Origin: Microbacterium nymphoidis
GTDB lineage: Bacteria > Actinomycetota > Actinomycetes > Actinomycetales > Microbacteriaceae
DNA: 64,000 nt
Assembly (NCBI RefSeq): GCF_021044885.1
Contig: NZ_JAJNOD010000002.1
Location: 186,001 to 250,000, forward strand
Direction of reading: 5' to 3'
Shown here: positions 54,001-61,985 of the stretch, piece after piece
Numbering within the stretch: the first letter of the stretch is position 1
How the letters are laid out: the number at the start of each line of letters is the position of its first letter
The notes under the pieces: model-generated
Told to the model about the DNA's origin: nothing
Databases searched by the model: none
What the model saw: only the letters and a program-made list of their open reading frames with translations
Program-made: the position numbers and the translations under genes

Positions 54001-54184
54001 GGATGTGGAGACGCTCGATGTGGCCATGCGCACACTGGACGAGCTGCGTCAGGGCGGTCGCACCGTCGGGGTGATCAGCCACGTGGAGGCGATGCAGGAT
54101 CAGATTCCCGCACGGCTGCGCGTGAGCGTACGCTCGGATGGCTCCAGCGTGGTCTCTCGCGAGACCGGTGCCCCGCCCGTCTGA
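51065..54184 (+). CDS. sbcC: Exonuclease SbcCD subunit C (Rad50-type SMC ATPase)
   Basis: A protein of 1039 residues. Walker A GRTGAGKSS is at residues 35-43, a Q-loop lies near LSREQFLQVILLAQNRFAEF, and the ABC signature LSGGETFLASLALALGLAEV starts near 938. Walker B LDTLFIDEGFGSLDVETL is around 967-984. Between them run two Ala/Glu/Arg-rich coiled coils, with the zinc hook GQACPVCGSLDHPAP at 555-558 (C-P-V-C). It bridges DNA ends and drives SbcD nuclease. Translationally coupled to sbcD. The coil region has unusually high Ala, as expected at this GC. Confidence 0.97.
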   Translation: MRLHRLEIEGFGPFRERQYVDFDDFAADGLFLISGRTGAGKSSILDAITFALYGSIPRYSSGEKRLRSDHSAPEEPTEVVLEFSAGEHRYRVIRNPEYLKPKQRGEGMTTQAAAVQLARWEDGEWRGMSARARDVGNDLDEILQLSREQFLQVILLAQNRFAEFLLAGNDERRKVLQTLFGTRRFQDYADAFEARRRAAEAELAGRGTATDARLDAAERIIRDLGLDEEPAGTEATPTPDDVADAGASAAVEWSPAPGATATPLSRAERLDVIREALPRAEYRRDVAAEEAQRLVAEQDRLASIAAELEVQRQAQRRRDDTRVQLARAESAVPEMEQDRARLLVAQRAEEARATLDALAAAERRQQDCDAAVVAARSRWQVVADDEASGAASAAEQTGLAAEGEALRATASRASEMLGALAHAHKLEQEADELAAQQRRAHEDLTGADERIAQLTARLADIPGELQRLGERHTEAVAAAAALPAARAEQERLEAALTAARLVDTIRPELRSAEEAQAAASEARTRTSAALTELMRRRLDGHASELARDLQDGQACPVCGSLDHPAPAPDDGTPVSEADITAAEDAAERAATAAQAATDAARTVRDRHSAALAAAGGHETAALRELAAAARTARETADAAQARAAQLAAQIQNLTDVRNEQQAALADLMRERTELQSVRNAIDERARAAVETITQARAGAHSVADRIVRLTEVRDAATILADALDDSAERREALTEARAVLADVLERTGIESADAARAALLPRADRDRLEAALAAHDAALRDLRAVLLQAELEMLPEEPIDVQSAHTAVAEARAAAGRAAAESARAESAVQQLARATEDAAEALREMGDAEAQRAVIVRLADTIAGREPNTRKMSLETFVLAAELEDIVAAANLRLAEMSSGRYTLAHTDERAARNAASGLGIEVVDAHTGRSRPATSLSGGETFLASLALALGLAEVVTSRAGGVQLDTLFIDEGFGSLDVETLDVAMRTLDELRQGGRTVGVISHVEAMQDQIPARLRVSVRSDGSSVVSRETGAPPV

Positions 54185-54242
54185 CCTCCTCGCCGTCCGG
54201 GCCTCTCGCCGTCCGCGCTGCGTGCGCGTCCGAGACCGCACT

Positions 54243-54350
54243 CCCGTCTGCGCCCGTCTGCGCCCGTGTGCCCGTGTGCCCGTCTCCGCCCATGTGCCCG
54301 TGTGCCCGTGTGCCTGTGTGCCCGCCCGTGTGCCCGTGTGCCTGTGTGCT
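54243..54350 (+). repeat. Octamer microsatellite (CCCGTGTG)n
   Basis: After sbcC, CCCGTGTG recurs about eight times in a 108-bp stretch with small interruptions (CCTGTGTG, CCCGTCTC variants). No gene is supported here, although open frames exist by chance because the unit lacks stops in some frames. It could form structures or vary in length by slippage. Confidence 0.85.
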
Positions 54351-54410
54351 CGGCCCGCCTGTGCCCGCCGGTGTGGGCAAGCGCTCGGGAACGGGCGATA
54401 CGGTGAGTGC

Positions 54411-54587
54411 ATGAAGTCTTCGCTCGGAACCTGGATCACCGTGATCGTGGCGGTCGTGATCGCCTGGTTCCTCGTGAACGCGTTGTTCTCCCTCGCCTGG
54501 CTGATCGCGAAGATCGCCATCGTGGCGATCGTCGCGGTCGTGGTCTACGGCGTGATCCGCACGATCACCGCGCGCCGCGACGGCTGA
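54411..54587 (+). CDS. Small membrane protein
   Basis: A 58-residue ORF (MKSSLGTWITVIVAVVIAWF) with two adjacent hydrophobic stretches (about 7-25 and 28-50) and a basic end ITARRDG. The ribosome binding site is weak. No family is recognised; similar tiny hydrophobic proteins are common and poorly annotated in actinobacteria. It lies between the microsatellite and the large helicase gene, same strand. Confidence 0.55.
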   Translation: MKSSLGTWITVIVAVVIAWFLVNALFSLAWLIAKIAIVAIVAVVVYGVIRTITARRDG

Positions 54588-54641
54588 CCGCACGCGGGCC
54601 GATGTCCGAACCCCGCGATAGCGTCGTGGGCAGGAGGAAAC

Positions 54642-57600
54642 ATGCGAATTGCTGATGGCGGCCGGGTCATCTGGAGTGCGACCGATCTGAAGAAGGCTGC
54701 CGACTGCGAATTCGCCTGGGTGCGCGGCATCGACGCGAAGCTTGGGCGCATCGAGGCCATCGAGGAACCGGAAGACGCCATGATGCGTCGTGCCATCGAG
54801 CTCGGCCTGGCGCACGAGAAGCGCGTTCTGGCGGACTACCACCGTCGTTTCCCCGGCGCTGTGGTCGAGATCGAGGACGTCAGCCAGGGCGGTGCGGAGG
54901 ATCGCGATGCGGCCTTCGCGCGTACGCTCGACGCGCTGCGCGGGACGGACGCGCAGGTGGTCTACCAGGGCGCGTTCACCGCCCCCGACTTCATCGGGTT
55001 CGCGGACTTCATCGTGCGCACCCCGGACGGCTGGCTCGTCCAGGACACCAAGCTCGCCCGCACAGCGCGCGTGACGGCGCTGATGCAGCTGGTCGCCTAC
55101 GTCGACCGCCTGGAGGCCGAGGGCATCCCCGTCGCGCCCACCGTCGAGCTCATCCTCGGCACCGGCGAGATCAGCACGCACCGCATCGAGGACATCCGTC
55201 CCGTCTTCCGCCTTCGCCGCGAGCGGCTGCGGGCCCTGATCGCGGATCGCCAGGTGGCCGCAGGCACAGCGGTCGAGGCGGTGGCGTGGGCGGATGAGCG
55301 CGGCGAGCTGGGCCTCATCGCCTGCGGCCGCTGCGCCACCTGCGAGTCCGAGTCCGTCGCCCACCGGGATCTGCTGCTCGTGGCGGGCATGCGTCCGCAG
55401 CAGCGCCGCCGGCTCCGGGCCGCGGGCATCGTCACCATCGACGATCTCGCCGGGGCCGAGCACACCCCCGACGACATCGCGGCCGACGTGTTCCACGCGC
55501 TGCGGATCCAGGCGCAGCTTCAGCTGGCCAGCCCCGCCGGAGTGCCGGTGGTGGGGGAGGACGCACCGGCCCACCCGGTTCCCACCTACGAGGTGATCCT
55601 TCCCTCAGCGCTGGCCATCCTGCCGCCGGCGGATCCCGGCGACATGTTCTTCGACTTCGAAGGCGACCCCCTGTACACCGAGGGCGCTGGTGAGCACTGG
55701 GGGCTCGATTACCTGTTCGGCTGGGTCGATGACGCAGAGACATACTCGGCCATCTGGGCGCACGACTTCGCCGCCGAGCGGGCGGCGCTGGAGACGTTCC
55801 TGCGGACGGTCTCGCTGCTTCGTTCACAGCACCCCCAGATGCACATCTACCACTACGCTCCGTACGAGCCCACGCACCTGGCGGCCATGGCCGCCCGTCA
55901 TGGGTTCGGTGAGGCCGAGGTGGATCGCCTCCTCGCAGAGGGCGTGTTCGTGGATCTGTATCCGATCGTCAAGCGCGCCGTGCGAGTGGGGTCCCGTTCC
56001 TACTCCATCAAGAAGCTCGAACCGCTCTACATGGGTGACGAGGTGCGCACTGCCGAAGTGCAGAAGGGTGACGAGTCGATCGAGCGGTACGTCGAGGCGC
56101 GCGCTCTCGCGGCAGACGGCCACACCGCAGCGGCGCAGGACATCCTCGACGATCTGGCCGACTACAACCGGTACGACTGCGTGTCCACTCGGCGCCTGCG
56201 GGACTGGTTGCGCGCCCGCGCCGCCGAGGCGGGAGTGGAGCCGGGCCAGCAGATCGAAGCGGAGACCAACGCCTACCACCCCTCGGAACGCTCCACCGCG
56301 CTGCTGCATGACGCCGAAGCACTCGCCGCACGCACCCCGGGAACGGAGCGCACGGCCGAGGAGACCGCGTTGCGGCTGGCGGCAGCTGCCATCGACTACC
56401 ACCCGCGGGAGAGCCGCGCCTTCTGGGCGGGGCACTACCTGCGCCTGCGCGAACCGCTCTCCAGCTGGAACCAGGGACGAGACGTGCTCACCGTGGATCC
56501 CGCTCGCTCCTTCGTCGCCCAGCCCTGGTATCTGCCGGAGCGAGCCCACTCGCCCCAGCGCGAGGTCATGCTGCGTGGTGAGATCGCCCCGGGCTCGAGT
56601 CTGCGCGATGGCTCCGAGGTCTTCACGATCTATGAACGCCCCGTCCCGTTCCCTGCGCTGAAGTCCTCCCGCTGGATCAACGTTCCGGTGCCGGCGCGCA
56701 TCATCGAGGTCCGCGACGACGGCCTCCTGGTCGCCGAGCGCGGGATGCCCGAGGTGGAGTGGGAGCGCGCGCCGATCGCCGTGGTCCCCGGCCCACCGCC
56801 GTCGACGAAGAACATCCAGGAGCGCATCGACCTCTGGGCCGACGGCGTGCTGCGCACCGCGCCCGCTCTGCCGCGCGATGCCGCCACCGATGTGCTGCTG
56901 CGCCGGCCGCCGCGCACTCGGTCAGGGCGGCTCACACCGTCCACCGGAGACGACGTCGCCGCTATCGTCGCGAGCATCCGTGACCTCGACTCCAGCTACG
57001 TGGCCGTGCAGGGTCCTCCCGGCACCGGGAAGACCTTCGTCGGCTCGCACGTGATCGCCCGTCTCGTTGCAGATCACGGCTATCGCATCGGCGTGGTGGC
57101 ACAATCGCACGCCGTGGTGGAGAACCTGCTGACCCGCGTGGTGCAGGCGGGGCTTCCGATCGAGCGGGTGGGCAAGGCGAGCGCCGACAAAGACGCCGAG
57201 GACGAGCGCTTCACGCCAGTGCCGCGCGACCGCATCGCACAGTTCCGGGAGGAATTCGATCGGGAGGGGTTCGTGATCGGCGGCACCGCGTGGGACTTCT
57301 GCAACGGTCGTCGGGTGCCGCCCGGAAGCCTGGATCTGCTCGTCATCGACGAGGCGGGCCAGTACTCCCTCGCCAACACCATCGCCACCTCCGTGGCGGC
57401 GCGCGATCTCCTGCTGCTGGGCGACCCACAGCAGCTGCCACAGGTGAGCCAGGGAACGCATCCCGAGCCCGTGGACACCTCGGCACTCGGCTGGGTGATG
57501 GACGGCGACGACGTCATCCGGCCGGAGTTCGGCTACTTCCTCGAACACACCTGGCGCATGCGCCCCGAGGTCGCCGACGTGGTCTCCGCGCTGTCCTATG

Positions 57601-58154
57601 AGGGCAAGCTCACCGCAGCCGCCGCAGCTCTCGAGCGCACGATCGAGGGCATCGAGCCCGGCGTGCACGCCCTCACCGTCGATCATCGCGGCAATACCTC
57701 GCACAGCGACGCCGAGGCCGCGCGCGTGGTGGACCTGGTGCAGGACCTGATCGGGCGGGATTTCGATCCCGGTGAGGGCGCCGCTGTGCGTCCGCTCGAG
57801 GCGTCCGACATCATCGTGGTCACCCCGTACAACGCCCAGCAGCAGACCGTGCGCGAGGCGCTCGTCGCTGCGGGTTTCGCCGAGACCCCGGTCGGCACGG
57901 TGGACAAGTTCCAGGGACAGGAAGCGGCGGTGGCGGTCGTCTCCCTGGCTGCGTCGAGCGCACGTGAAGCTCCGCGTGGCCTGGAGTTCCTCCTGCTGGA
58001 GAACCGCCTCAACGTGGCCATCTCCCGCGCACAGGTCGCCGCGTACGTCCTGTACGCGCCCGGCCTGCTCGATGATCTGCCTCGCACACCGGCGGGCGTG
58101 GCCCGGCTCTCCGCGTTCACCCGCATGGTCGGTGCTGAGCCTGCCGGCGAGTGA
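54642..58154 (+). CDS. TM0106 family nuclease-helicase (RecB-like nuclease, RNase H-like exonuclease, SF1 helicase)
   Basis: A protein of 1170 residues with AGGAGG shortly before ATG 54642. Part one (1-300) is a RecB/Cas4-type nuclease: DFIGFADFIV...WLVQDTKLA gives the D-(x)n-D-x-K site, and C22 (AADCEFAWV) with C228, C231 and C234 (CGRCATC) could hold an iron-sulfur cluster. Part two (about 330-530) is RNase H-like, with acidic residues in DMFFDFEGDPLY and DYNRYDCVSTRRL. Part three (770-1150) is a Upf1/Dna2-like helicase: GPPGTGKTF, VIDEAGQYSLA, LLLGDPQQLPQVSQ, VDKFQGQEAAVAVV, ENRLNVAISRAQ. A role in DNA repair or defence is inferred. SbcCD lies just upstream. Confidence 0.88.
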   Translation: MRIADGGRVIWSATDLKKAADCEFAWVRGIDAKLGRIEAIEEPEDAMMRRAIELGLAHEKRVLADYHRRFPGAVVEIEDVSQGGAEDRDAAFARTLDALRGTDAQVVYQGAFTAPDFIGFADFIVRTPDGWLVQDTKLARTARVTALMQLVAYVDRLEAEGIPVAPTVELILGTGEISTHRIEDIRPVFRLRRERLRALIADRQVAAGTAVEAVAWADERGELGLIACGRCATCESESVAHRDLLLVAGMRPQQRRRLRAAGIVTIDDLAGAEHTPDDIAADVFHALRIQAQLQLASPAGVPVVGEDAPAHPVPTYEVILPSALAILPPADPGDMFFDFEGDPLYTEGAGEHWGLDYLFGWVDDAETYSAIWAHDFAAERAALETFLRTVSLLRSQHPQMHIYHYAPYEPTHLAAMAARHGFGEAEVDRLLAEGVFVDLYPIVKRAVRVGSRSYSIKKLEPLYMGDEVRTAEVQKGDESIERYVEARALAADGHTAAAQDILDDLADYNRYDCVSTRRLRDWLRARAAEAGVEPGQQIEAETNAYHPSERSTALLHDAEALAARTPGTERTAEETALRLAAAAIDYHPRESRAFWAGHYLRLREPLSSWNQGRDVLTVDPARSFVAQPWYLPERAHSPQREVMLRGEIAPGSSLRDGSEVFTIYERPVPFPALKSSRWINVPVPARIIEVRDDGLLVAERGMPEVEWERAPIAVVPGPPPSTKNIQERIDLWADGVLRTAPALPRDAATDVLLRRPPRTRSGRLTPSTGDDVAAIVASIRDLDSSYVAVQGPPGTGKTFVGSHVIARLVADHGYRIGVVAQSHAVVENLLTRVVQAGLPIERVGKASADKDAEDERFTPVPRDRIAQFREEFDREGFVIGGTAWDFCNGRRVPPGSLDLLVIDEAGQYSLANTIATSVAARDLLLLGDPQQLPQVSQGTHPEPVDTSALGWVMDGDDVIRPEFGYFLEHTWRMRPEVADVVSALSYEGKLTAAAAALERTIEGIEPGVHALTVDHRGNTSHSDAEAARVVDLVQDLIGRDFDPGEGAAVRPLEASDIIVVTPYNAQQQTVREALVAAGFAETPVGTVDKFQGQEAAVAVVSLAASSAREAPRGLEFLLLENRLNVAISRAQVAAYVLYAPGLLDDLPRTPAGVARLSAFTRMVGAEPAGE

Positions 58155-58237
58155 CACCGACGGCTCAGCGGCGCGAACCGCTGCCGCGGCGGCACCACTG
58201 AGGCGCGTGCCGGTTCGGTTGGGCCTAACCTGCTGAT

Positions 58238-58414
58238 ATGTCGATCAACACACCGCTTCGCCGACCCCGCGACGGCCGATGGGTCGGAGGCGTCTGCCTT
58301 GGCGTCGCCGAGCACTTCAACCTCGATGTGACGCTCGTGCGCGTGCTCACCGTCCTGCTCGGAGTCTCCCTCATCGCCTACCTCGTCGCCTGGGCGCTGA
58401 TCCCCTCCGAGTGA
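58238..58414 (+). CDS. PspC domain small membrane protein
   Basis: A 58-residue ORF (MSINTPLRRPRDGRWVGGVC) followed by LGVAEHFNLDVTLVRVLTV and the membrane stretch VLLGVSLIAYLVAWALIPSE. G-V-C-x-G-(V/L)-A-x-(H/Y)-F and W-A-L-I-P are the PspC hallmarks. PspC-type proteins sense or stabilise membranes under stress. No partner genes lie nearby. A strong bidirectional hairpin follows 20 bp downstream and separates it from the convergent upp gene. Confidence 0.88.
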   Translation: MSINTPLRRPRDGRWVGGVCLGVAEHFNLDVTLVRVLTVLLGVSLIAYLVAWALIPSE

Positions 58415-58434
58415 CGCGGACACATCCCGAAACG

Positions 58435-58467
58435 CGAATCGCCCCGCTCAGACAGCGGGGCGATTCG
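58435..58467. terminator. Bidirectional hairpin terminator between PspC gene and upp
   Basis: A perfect 14-bp stem (58435-58448 with 58454-58467, 5-nt loop) lies between two convergent genes. On the minus strand it is followed by CGTTTCGGG, on the plus strand by TGCAAG, so it may serve both transcripts, with better fit to upp. Confidence 0.75.
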
Positions 58468-58483
58468 TGCAAGAAATCCGGGA

Positions 58484-59116
58484 TCAGACCGTGCCGTACA
58501 GGCGATCGCCCGCATCGCCGAGGCCCGGGACGATGTAGCCGTGCTCGTCGAGACGCTCATCCAGCGCACCCAGCACCAGCGTGACATCACGGCCCGCCAC
58601 CTGCTTCTCGATCGCCGCAACGCCCTCCGGGGCGCCCAGGATGCACACCGCGGTCACGTCCTGCGCACCGCGCTGGAACAGGAAGTCGATGGCGGCACCG
58701 AGCGAGCCGCCCGTCGCCAGCATCGGATCCAGCACGAAGCACTGGCGCGCGCTTAGGTCCTCGGGCAGCCGCTCCGCGTAGGTCTGCGGCTCCAGGGTCT
58801 CCTCGTTGCGTGCCATGCCGAGGAAGCCGACCTCTGCGGTCGGGATCATCGTAGTCATGCCCTCGAGCATGCCGAGACCGGCGCGGAGGATCGGCACGAT
58901 GAGCGGACGCGGCTCCGAGATGCGCACACCCGTGGTCGTGGTGACCGGGGTCTGGATCTCGTACGGCGTGACCCGGACGTTCCGTGTGGCCTCGTAGGCC
59001 AGCAGCGTCATCAGCTCGCTGGTGAGCTGACGGAACACGGGCGACGGCGTGTTCTTGTCACGCAGCACCGTGAGCTTGTGGGTGATCAAGGGGTGATCGG
59101 CGACGTGAACACGCAT
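58484..59116 (-). CDS. upp: Uracil phosphoribosyltransferase
   Basis: A protein of 210 residues ([20 protein letters not shown]). The PRPP-binding loop is [19 protein letters not shown] (about residues 127-145). Other family elements are [13 protein letters not shown] and the end of the protein [20 protein letters not shown]. It makes UMP from uracil and PRPP in pyrimidine salvage. It stands next to tadA on the same strand, 68 bp apart. A hairpin follows its 3' end. Confidence 0.97.
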   Translation of the reverse strand: MRVHVADHPLITHKLTVLRDKNTPSPVFRQLTSELMTLLAYEATRNVRVTPYEIQTPVTTTTGVRISEPRPLIVPILRAGLGMLEGMTTMIPTAEVGFLGMARNEETLEPQTYAERLPEDLSARQCFVLDPMLATGGSLGAAIDFLFQRGAQDVTAVCILGAPEGVAAIEKQVAGRDVTLVLGALDERLDEHGYIVPGLGDAGDRLYGTV

Positions 59117-59184
59117 GAGGTACAGAATATCCGCTCGAACGGTCCCACGCTGTGCGGTCGTCGTGCGCGAGAACGCGCGGGTGC

Positions 59185-59646
59185 TCAGCGACGGCCGCGG
59201 AAGAACTCCTGCAGCAGCGCGACCGCATCGGCCTCGCGGACGCCGCCGACCACTTCGGCACGGACTGGAAGACGGCGGTCGCGCAGCACGTCGTAGACCG
59301 AGCCGGCCGCACCCGCCTTGTCATCCCACGCGCCGAAGATGACCCGTGAGACACGCGCCTGCAGCGCGGCGCCGGCGCACATCACGCACGGCTCCATCGT
59401 GACCACCAGCGTGGTGTCCTGGAGGTTCCAGGATCCGATCGTGCGGGCCGCCGCGCGCATCGCGACGACCTCCGCATGGCCGGTGGGATCGGCCGTCTCC
59501 TCGCGGTCATTTCGTCCGAGGCCCAGCACGTCGCCGTCGCGGCCCAGCACCACGGCGCCCACCGGGATCTCGCCGGCCGCGCCCGCCTCGGCCGCGAGGC
59601 CCAGCGCCCGGGCCATCGCGGCGTCCTCTGCCGGGGTCGTGAGCAT
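59185..59646 (-). CDS. tadA: tRNA adenosine deaminase TadA
   Basis: ATG 59646 ([20 protein letters not shown], 153 residues) lies one base after the stop of the DUF808 gene and is preferred to the open extension to 59685. The zinc-deaminase motifs are GHAEVVAM (His and catalytic Glu) and [10 protein letters not shown] (two Cys), and an N-x-R-E stretch ([13 protein letters not shown]) precedes them. TadA converts the wobble adenosine of tRNA-Arg (ACG) to inosine. The tight junction suggests an operon with the DUF808 gene. Confidence 0.95.
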   Translation of the reverse strand: MLTTPAEDAAMARALGLAAEAGAAGEIPVGAVVLGRDGDVLGLGRNDREETADPTGHAEVVAMRAAARTIGSWNLQDTTLVVTMEPCVMCAGAALQARVSRVIFGAWDDKAGAAGSVYDVLRDRRLPVRAEVVGGVREADAVALLQEFFRGRR

Positions 59647-59647
59647 G

Positions 59648-60577
59648 TCAGTGCCCGGATGTGCGAGCCAGATCCGGGTTCTCACCGGCCGAGGGGATGG
59701 ACGATCCCCGCCCCGCGATGCGACGCACCAGCATGACCACGGCCACCACGATCAGACCGATCACGAGCCCCGCAACGGCGGAGATGGCGGTGTCCGCGAT
59801 CCACACGATCACGCCGCCGAGCGGAGCCAGGGCGTGCTCGACGAGGTGGAGCAGATCCGCCGGCGGGTGGAAGCCGACCTCGCCCAGGTTGGCGATCACG
59901 AGGTGACCTCCCACCCACAGCATCGCCACCGTGCCGATGACGCTGATGACGCGGAACACGGCCGGCATCGAGCGGACGATGCGCGTTCCGGTGTGACGCA
60001 CGCGCTTCTCGTCGCTGCGGACCATCCGCAGGCCGATGTCATCGAGCTTGACCAGGAGCGCAACGGCGCCGTACACGACGCCCGTCATCAGGAGTGCGAT
60101 GACCACGAGGGCGGCCAGCTCCATCCAGAAACCGAGGTGCTCAGGCAGGTTCGACAGCGAGATCAGCATGATCTCGGTGGACAGGATGAGGTCGGTGCGG
60201 ATGGCGCCCCACACCAGCTTGTTCTCGTTGCGGTCTTCGGCTTCCTCGTCGCCATGGTGGCCCACACCGAACCACTCCAGCACCTTCTCCGCGCCTTCGA
60301 AGCACAGGAACGTCCCACCGATGATCAGCAGCCAGGGCAGGATCCACGGGGCGAACTGGGTCAGCACCAGCGCGATTGGGATGATGATCACGAACTTGTT
60401 CGCGATCGAGCCCAGCGCGATCTTTCCCACCACGGGCAGCTCACGGGCGGGCGTGATGCCCTGCACGTACTGCGGGGTGACCGCGGCGTCGTCGATCACG
60501 ACTCCCGCGGACTTCGCTGACGCCTTCAGCGCCGCGCTCAGGATGTCATCGACGACTGCCAGCAGACCAACGGACAT
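59648..60577 (-). CDS. DUF808 (YedI-like) membrane protein
   Basis: A protein of 309 residues (MSVGLLAVVDDILSAALKAS) with the conserved KSAGVVIDDAAVTPQYVQGI near the N-terminus and LLIIGGTFLCFEGAEKVLEW around residue 90. Five or more membrane helices are visible. YedI/DUF808 proteins are widespread and of unknown function; some reports link them to transport. It is followed one base later by tadA and upstream by a hydrolase gene on the same strand. Confidence 0.9.
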   Translation of the reverse strand: MSVGLLAVVDDILSAALKASAKSAGVVIDDAAVTPQYVQGITPARELPVVGKIALGSIANKFVIIIPIALVLTQFAPWILPWLLIIGGTFLCFEGAEKVLEWFGVGHHGDEEAEDRNENKLVWGAIRTDLILSTEIMLISLSNLPEHLGFWMELAALVVIALLMTGVVYGAVALLVKLDDIGLRMVRSDEKRVRHTGTRIVRSMPAVFRVISVIGTVAMLWVGGHLVIANLGEVGFHPPADLLHLVEHALAPLGGVIVWIADTAISAVAGLVIGLIVVAVVMLVRRIAGRGSSIPSAGENPDLARTSGH

Positions 60578-60657
60578 GAATCCCCCTCGAACGCCGTGTG
60601 ATCGTCCGGCGACCCAGCGATTCTATCGGTCACCCACGTCGGCGGTGGTGAGAGCGA

Positions 60658-61761
60658 TCAGTCCGCCGACTTCAGGACGATGACCTCGGTGGGAGGCCCG
60701 CCCACCGGGACGTAGTCGATGCGCGACAGCAGTGCGGCGCGGAAGTCCTCCGGCTCCTCCAGGTGCGGGCAGTGGCCCACGGCGGGGAAGAGCGCGTCGA
60801 GGACGTGACCACCCGCGGCCGAGTACGCGTCGAGCACGTCCTTGGTCTGCGTCACCATCGGCTGTGCGGGGGCGGCATCCTCGCCCGGCCAGCCGTCGAT
60901 GTCACCGTTGCGTCCTCGCACGTTGGTGTCGAAGGCGGATTCGTCTGAGATGATGATGTCGCGTCCGCCGTGCACCCACAGGATCGGGGGCTTGTGCGGC
61001 AGATCGACGATGGCGGAGACGTCGAAGTACCGCGGAGACAGCGCATTGAGCACGCCCGTGGTGCCCGGTGCGAATCCGGGCCATGAGGACGACGGGCTCG
61101 TGGCGCCGGGGAACGCGTCATCGCCCACCGCCGTGGTGAGCATCGACTCGACCCAGACGTCCTCGTTGCGCGAGACGTAGCCGGTGGCGAGGAAGACCGA
61201 GCGGAACACGGACCGCGGTGACGTGGCCACCTCCGCCGTCTCGTCCTCCTCGGCGATCCGGGCGACGAAGTCGGGATCGGCCACGCCCGCTCCCGTCCCG
61301 GCGGCGTCCTCTGTGAGGAGCGAGCCGTCGCGGCGGGTGCCCCCGAAACCATACGGGGAGACCGGGGATTCCAGCGTCAGCGACAGCACCGGGTGATCGA
61401 GCGCGTACTGCAGGACGACACCGCCGCCCAGACCCCAGCCCACCAGGTGCACGGCGCCGAGCTGCAGCGCCTGGAGAGCATCGTGAAGGTCATCGGCGAA
61501 GTCGCGGACACCGCGTGTCGCATCCACGCCGAGGCGTTCGGAGCGGCCGTGGCCGCGCAGGTCCACGGCGATGAGCCGGAGATCGCGGGGGAGGGCGAGC
61601 ATCGTCTTCTGCCACATCTCCGCGGAGCCGACCACGTTGTGCACGAAGACGATCGTCCGGTCCGCTGGTGCATCCGGCGAGTCCCCGGCGCGCTCGAGCA
61701 CTCCGACGGCCAGGCGGGGCGTCTGCACCACTCGGGCTGTGATTCCGTCGAAGAGCGTCAT
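60658..61761 (-). CDS. Alpha/beta hydrolase fold protein with Gly in place of nucleophile Ser
   Basis: ATG 61761 is chosen because AAAGG ends 6 nt upstream; ATG 61767 would touch that site. The product is 367 residues (MTLFDGITARVVQTPRLAVG). The fold is clear: IVFVHNVVGSAEMWQKTMLA, LIAVDLRGHGRSER, acid in WVHGGRDIIIS and His in AVGHCPHLEEP. The nucleophile elbow reads VGWGLGGG, so Gly (codon GGT, 61432-61434) sits where Ser is expected in G-x-S-x-G. It is thus probably not a standard serine hydrolase; binding or lyase-like roles are possible. It is divergent from proC. Confidence 0.82.
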   Translation of the reverse strand: MTLFDGITARVVQTPRLAVGVLERAGDSPDAPADRTIVFVHNVVGSAEMWQKTMLALPRDLRLIAVDLRGHGRSERLGVDATRGVRDFADDLHDALQALQLGAVHLVGWGLGGGVVLQYALDHPVLSLTLESPVSPYGFGGTRRDGSLLTEDAAGTGAGVADPDFVARIAEEDETAEVATSPRSVFRSVFLATGYVSRNEDVWVESMLTTAVGDDAFPGATSPSSSWPGFAPGTTGVLNALSPRYFDVSAIVDLPHKPPILWVHGGRDIIISDESAFDTNVRGRNGDIDGWPGEDAAPAQPMVTQTKDVLDAYSAAGGHVLDALFPAVGHCPHLEEPEDFRAALLSRIDYVPVGGPPTEVIVLKSAD

Positions 61762-61985
61762 GATCATCCTTTGCTCGCCGCGCTTCGCTGCGCGTTTGCC
61801 ATCGGTTCTCTGATGATAAGCACGCCACCTGGACGGGCGGGGTGCATCGGCTGCGGGTCGCGAGCTCAACCTCGTCCGCGGGGCGGGAGACGTATCGTCG
61901 CCGGCTCGGAGACCGGCCCAGGAATGCGACATCGTGACGGGACGCGGGCCGGTCCTCGCCCGCTGCTCCGACGTAGGATGGCGGC

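Noticed and set aside
54138-54410. Upstream extension of the small membrane protein through the microsatellite
   Set aside because: The extension is Arg/Pro/Cys repeat translation that overlaps sbcC; the ATG at 54411 begins the plausible hydrophobic protein.
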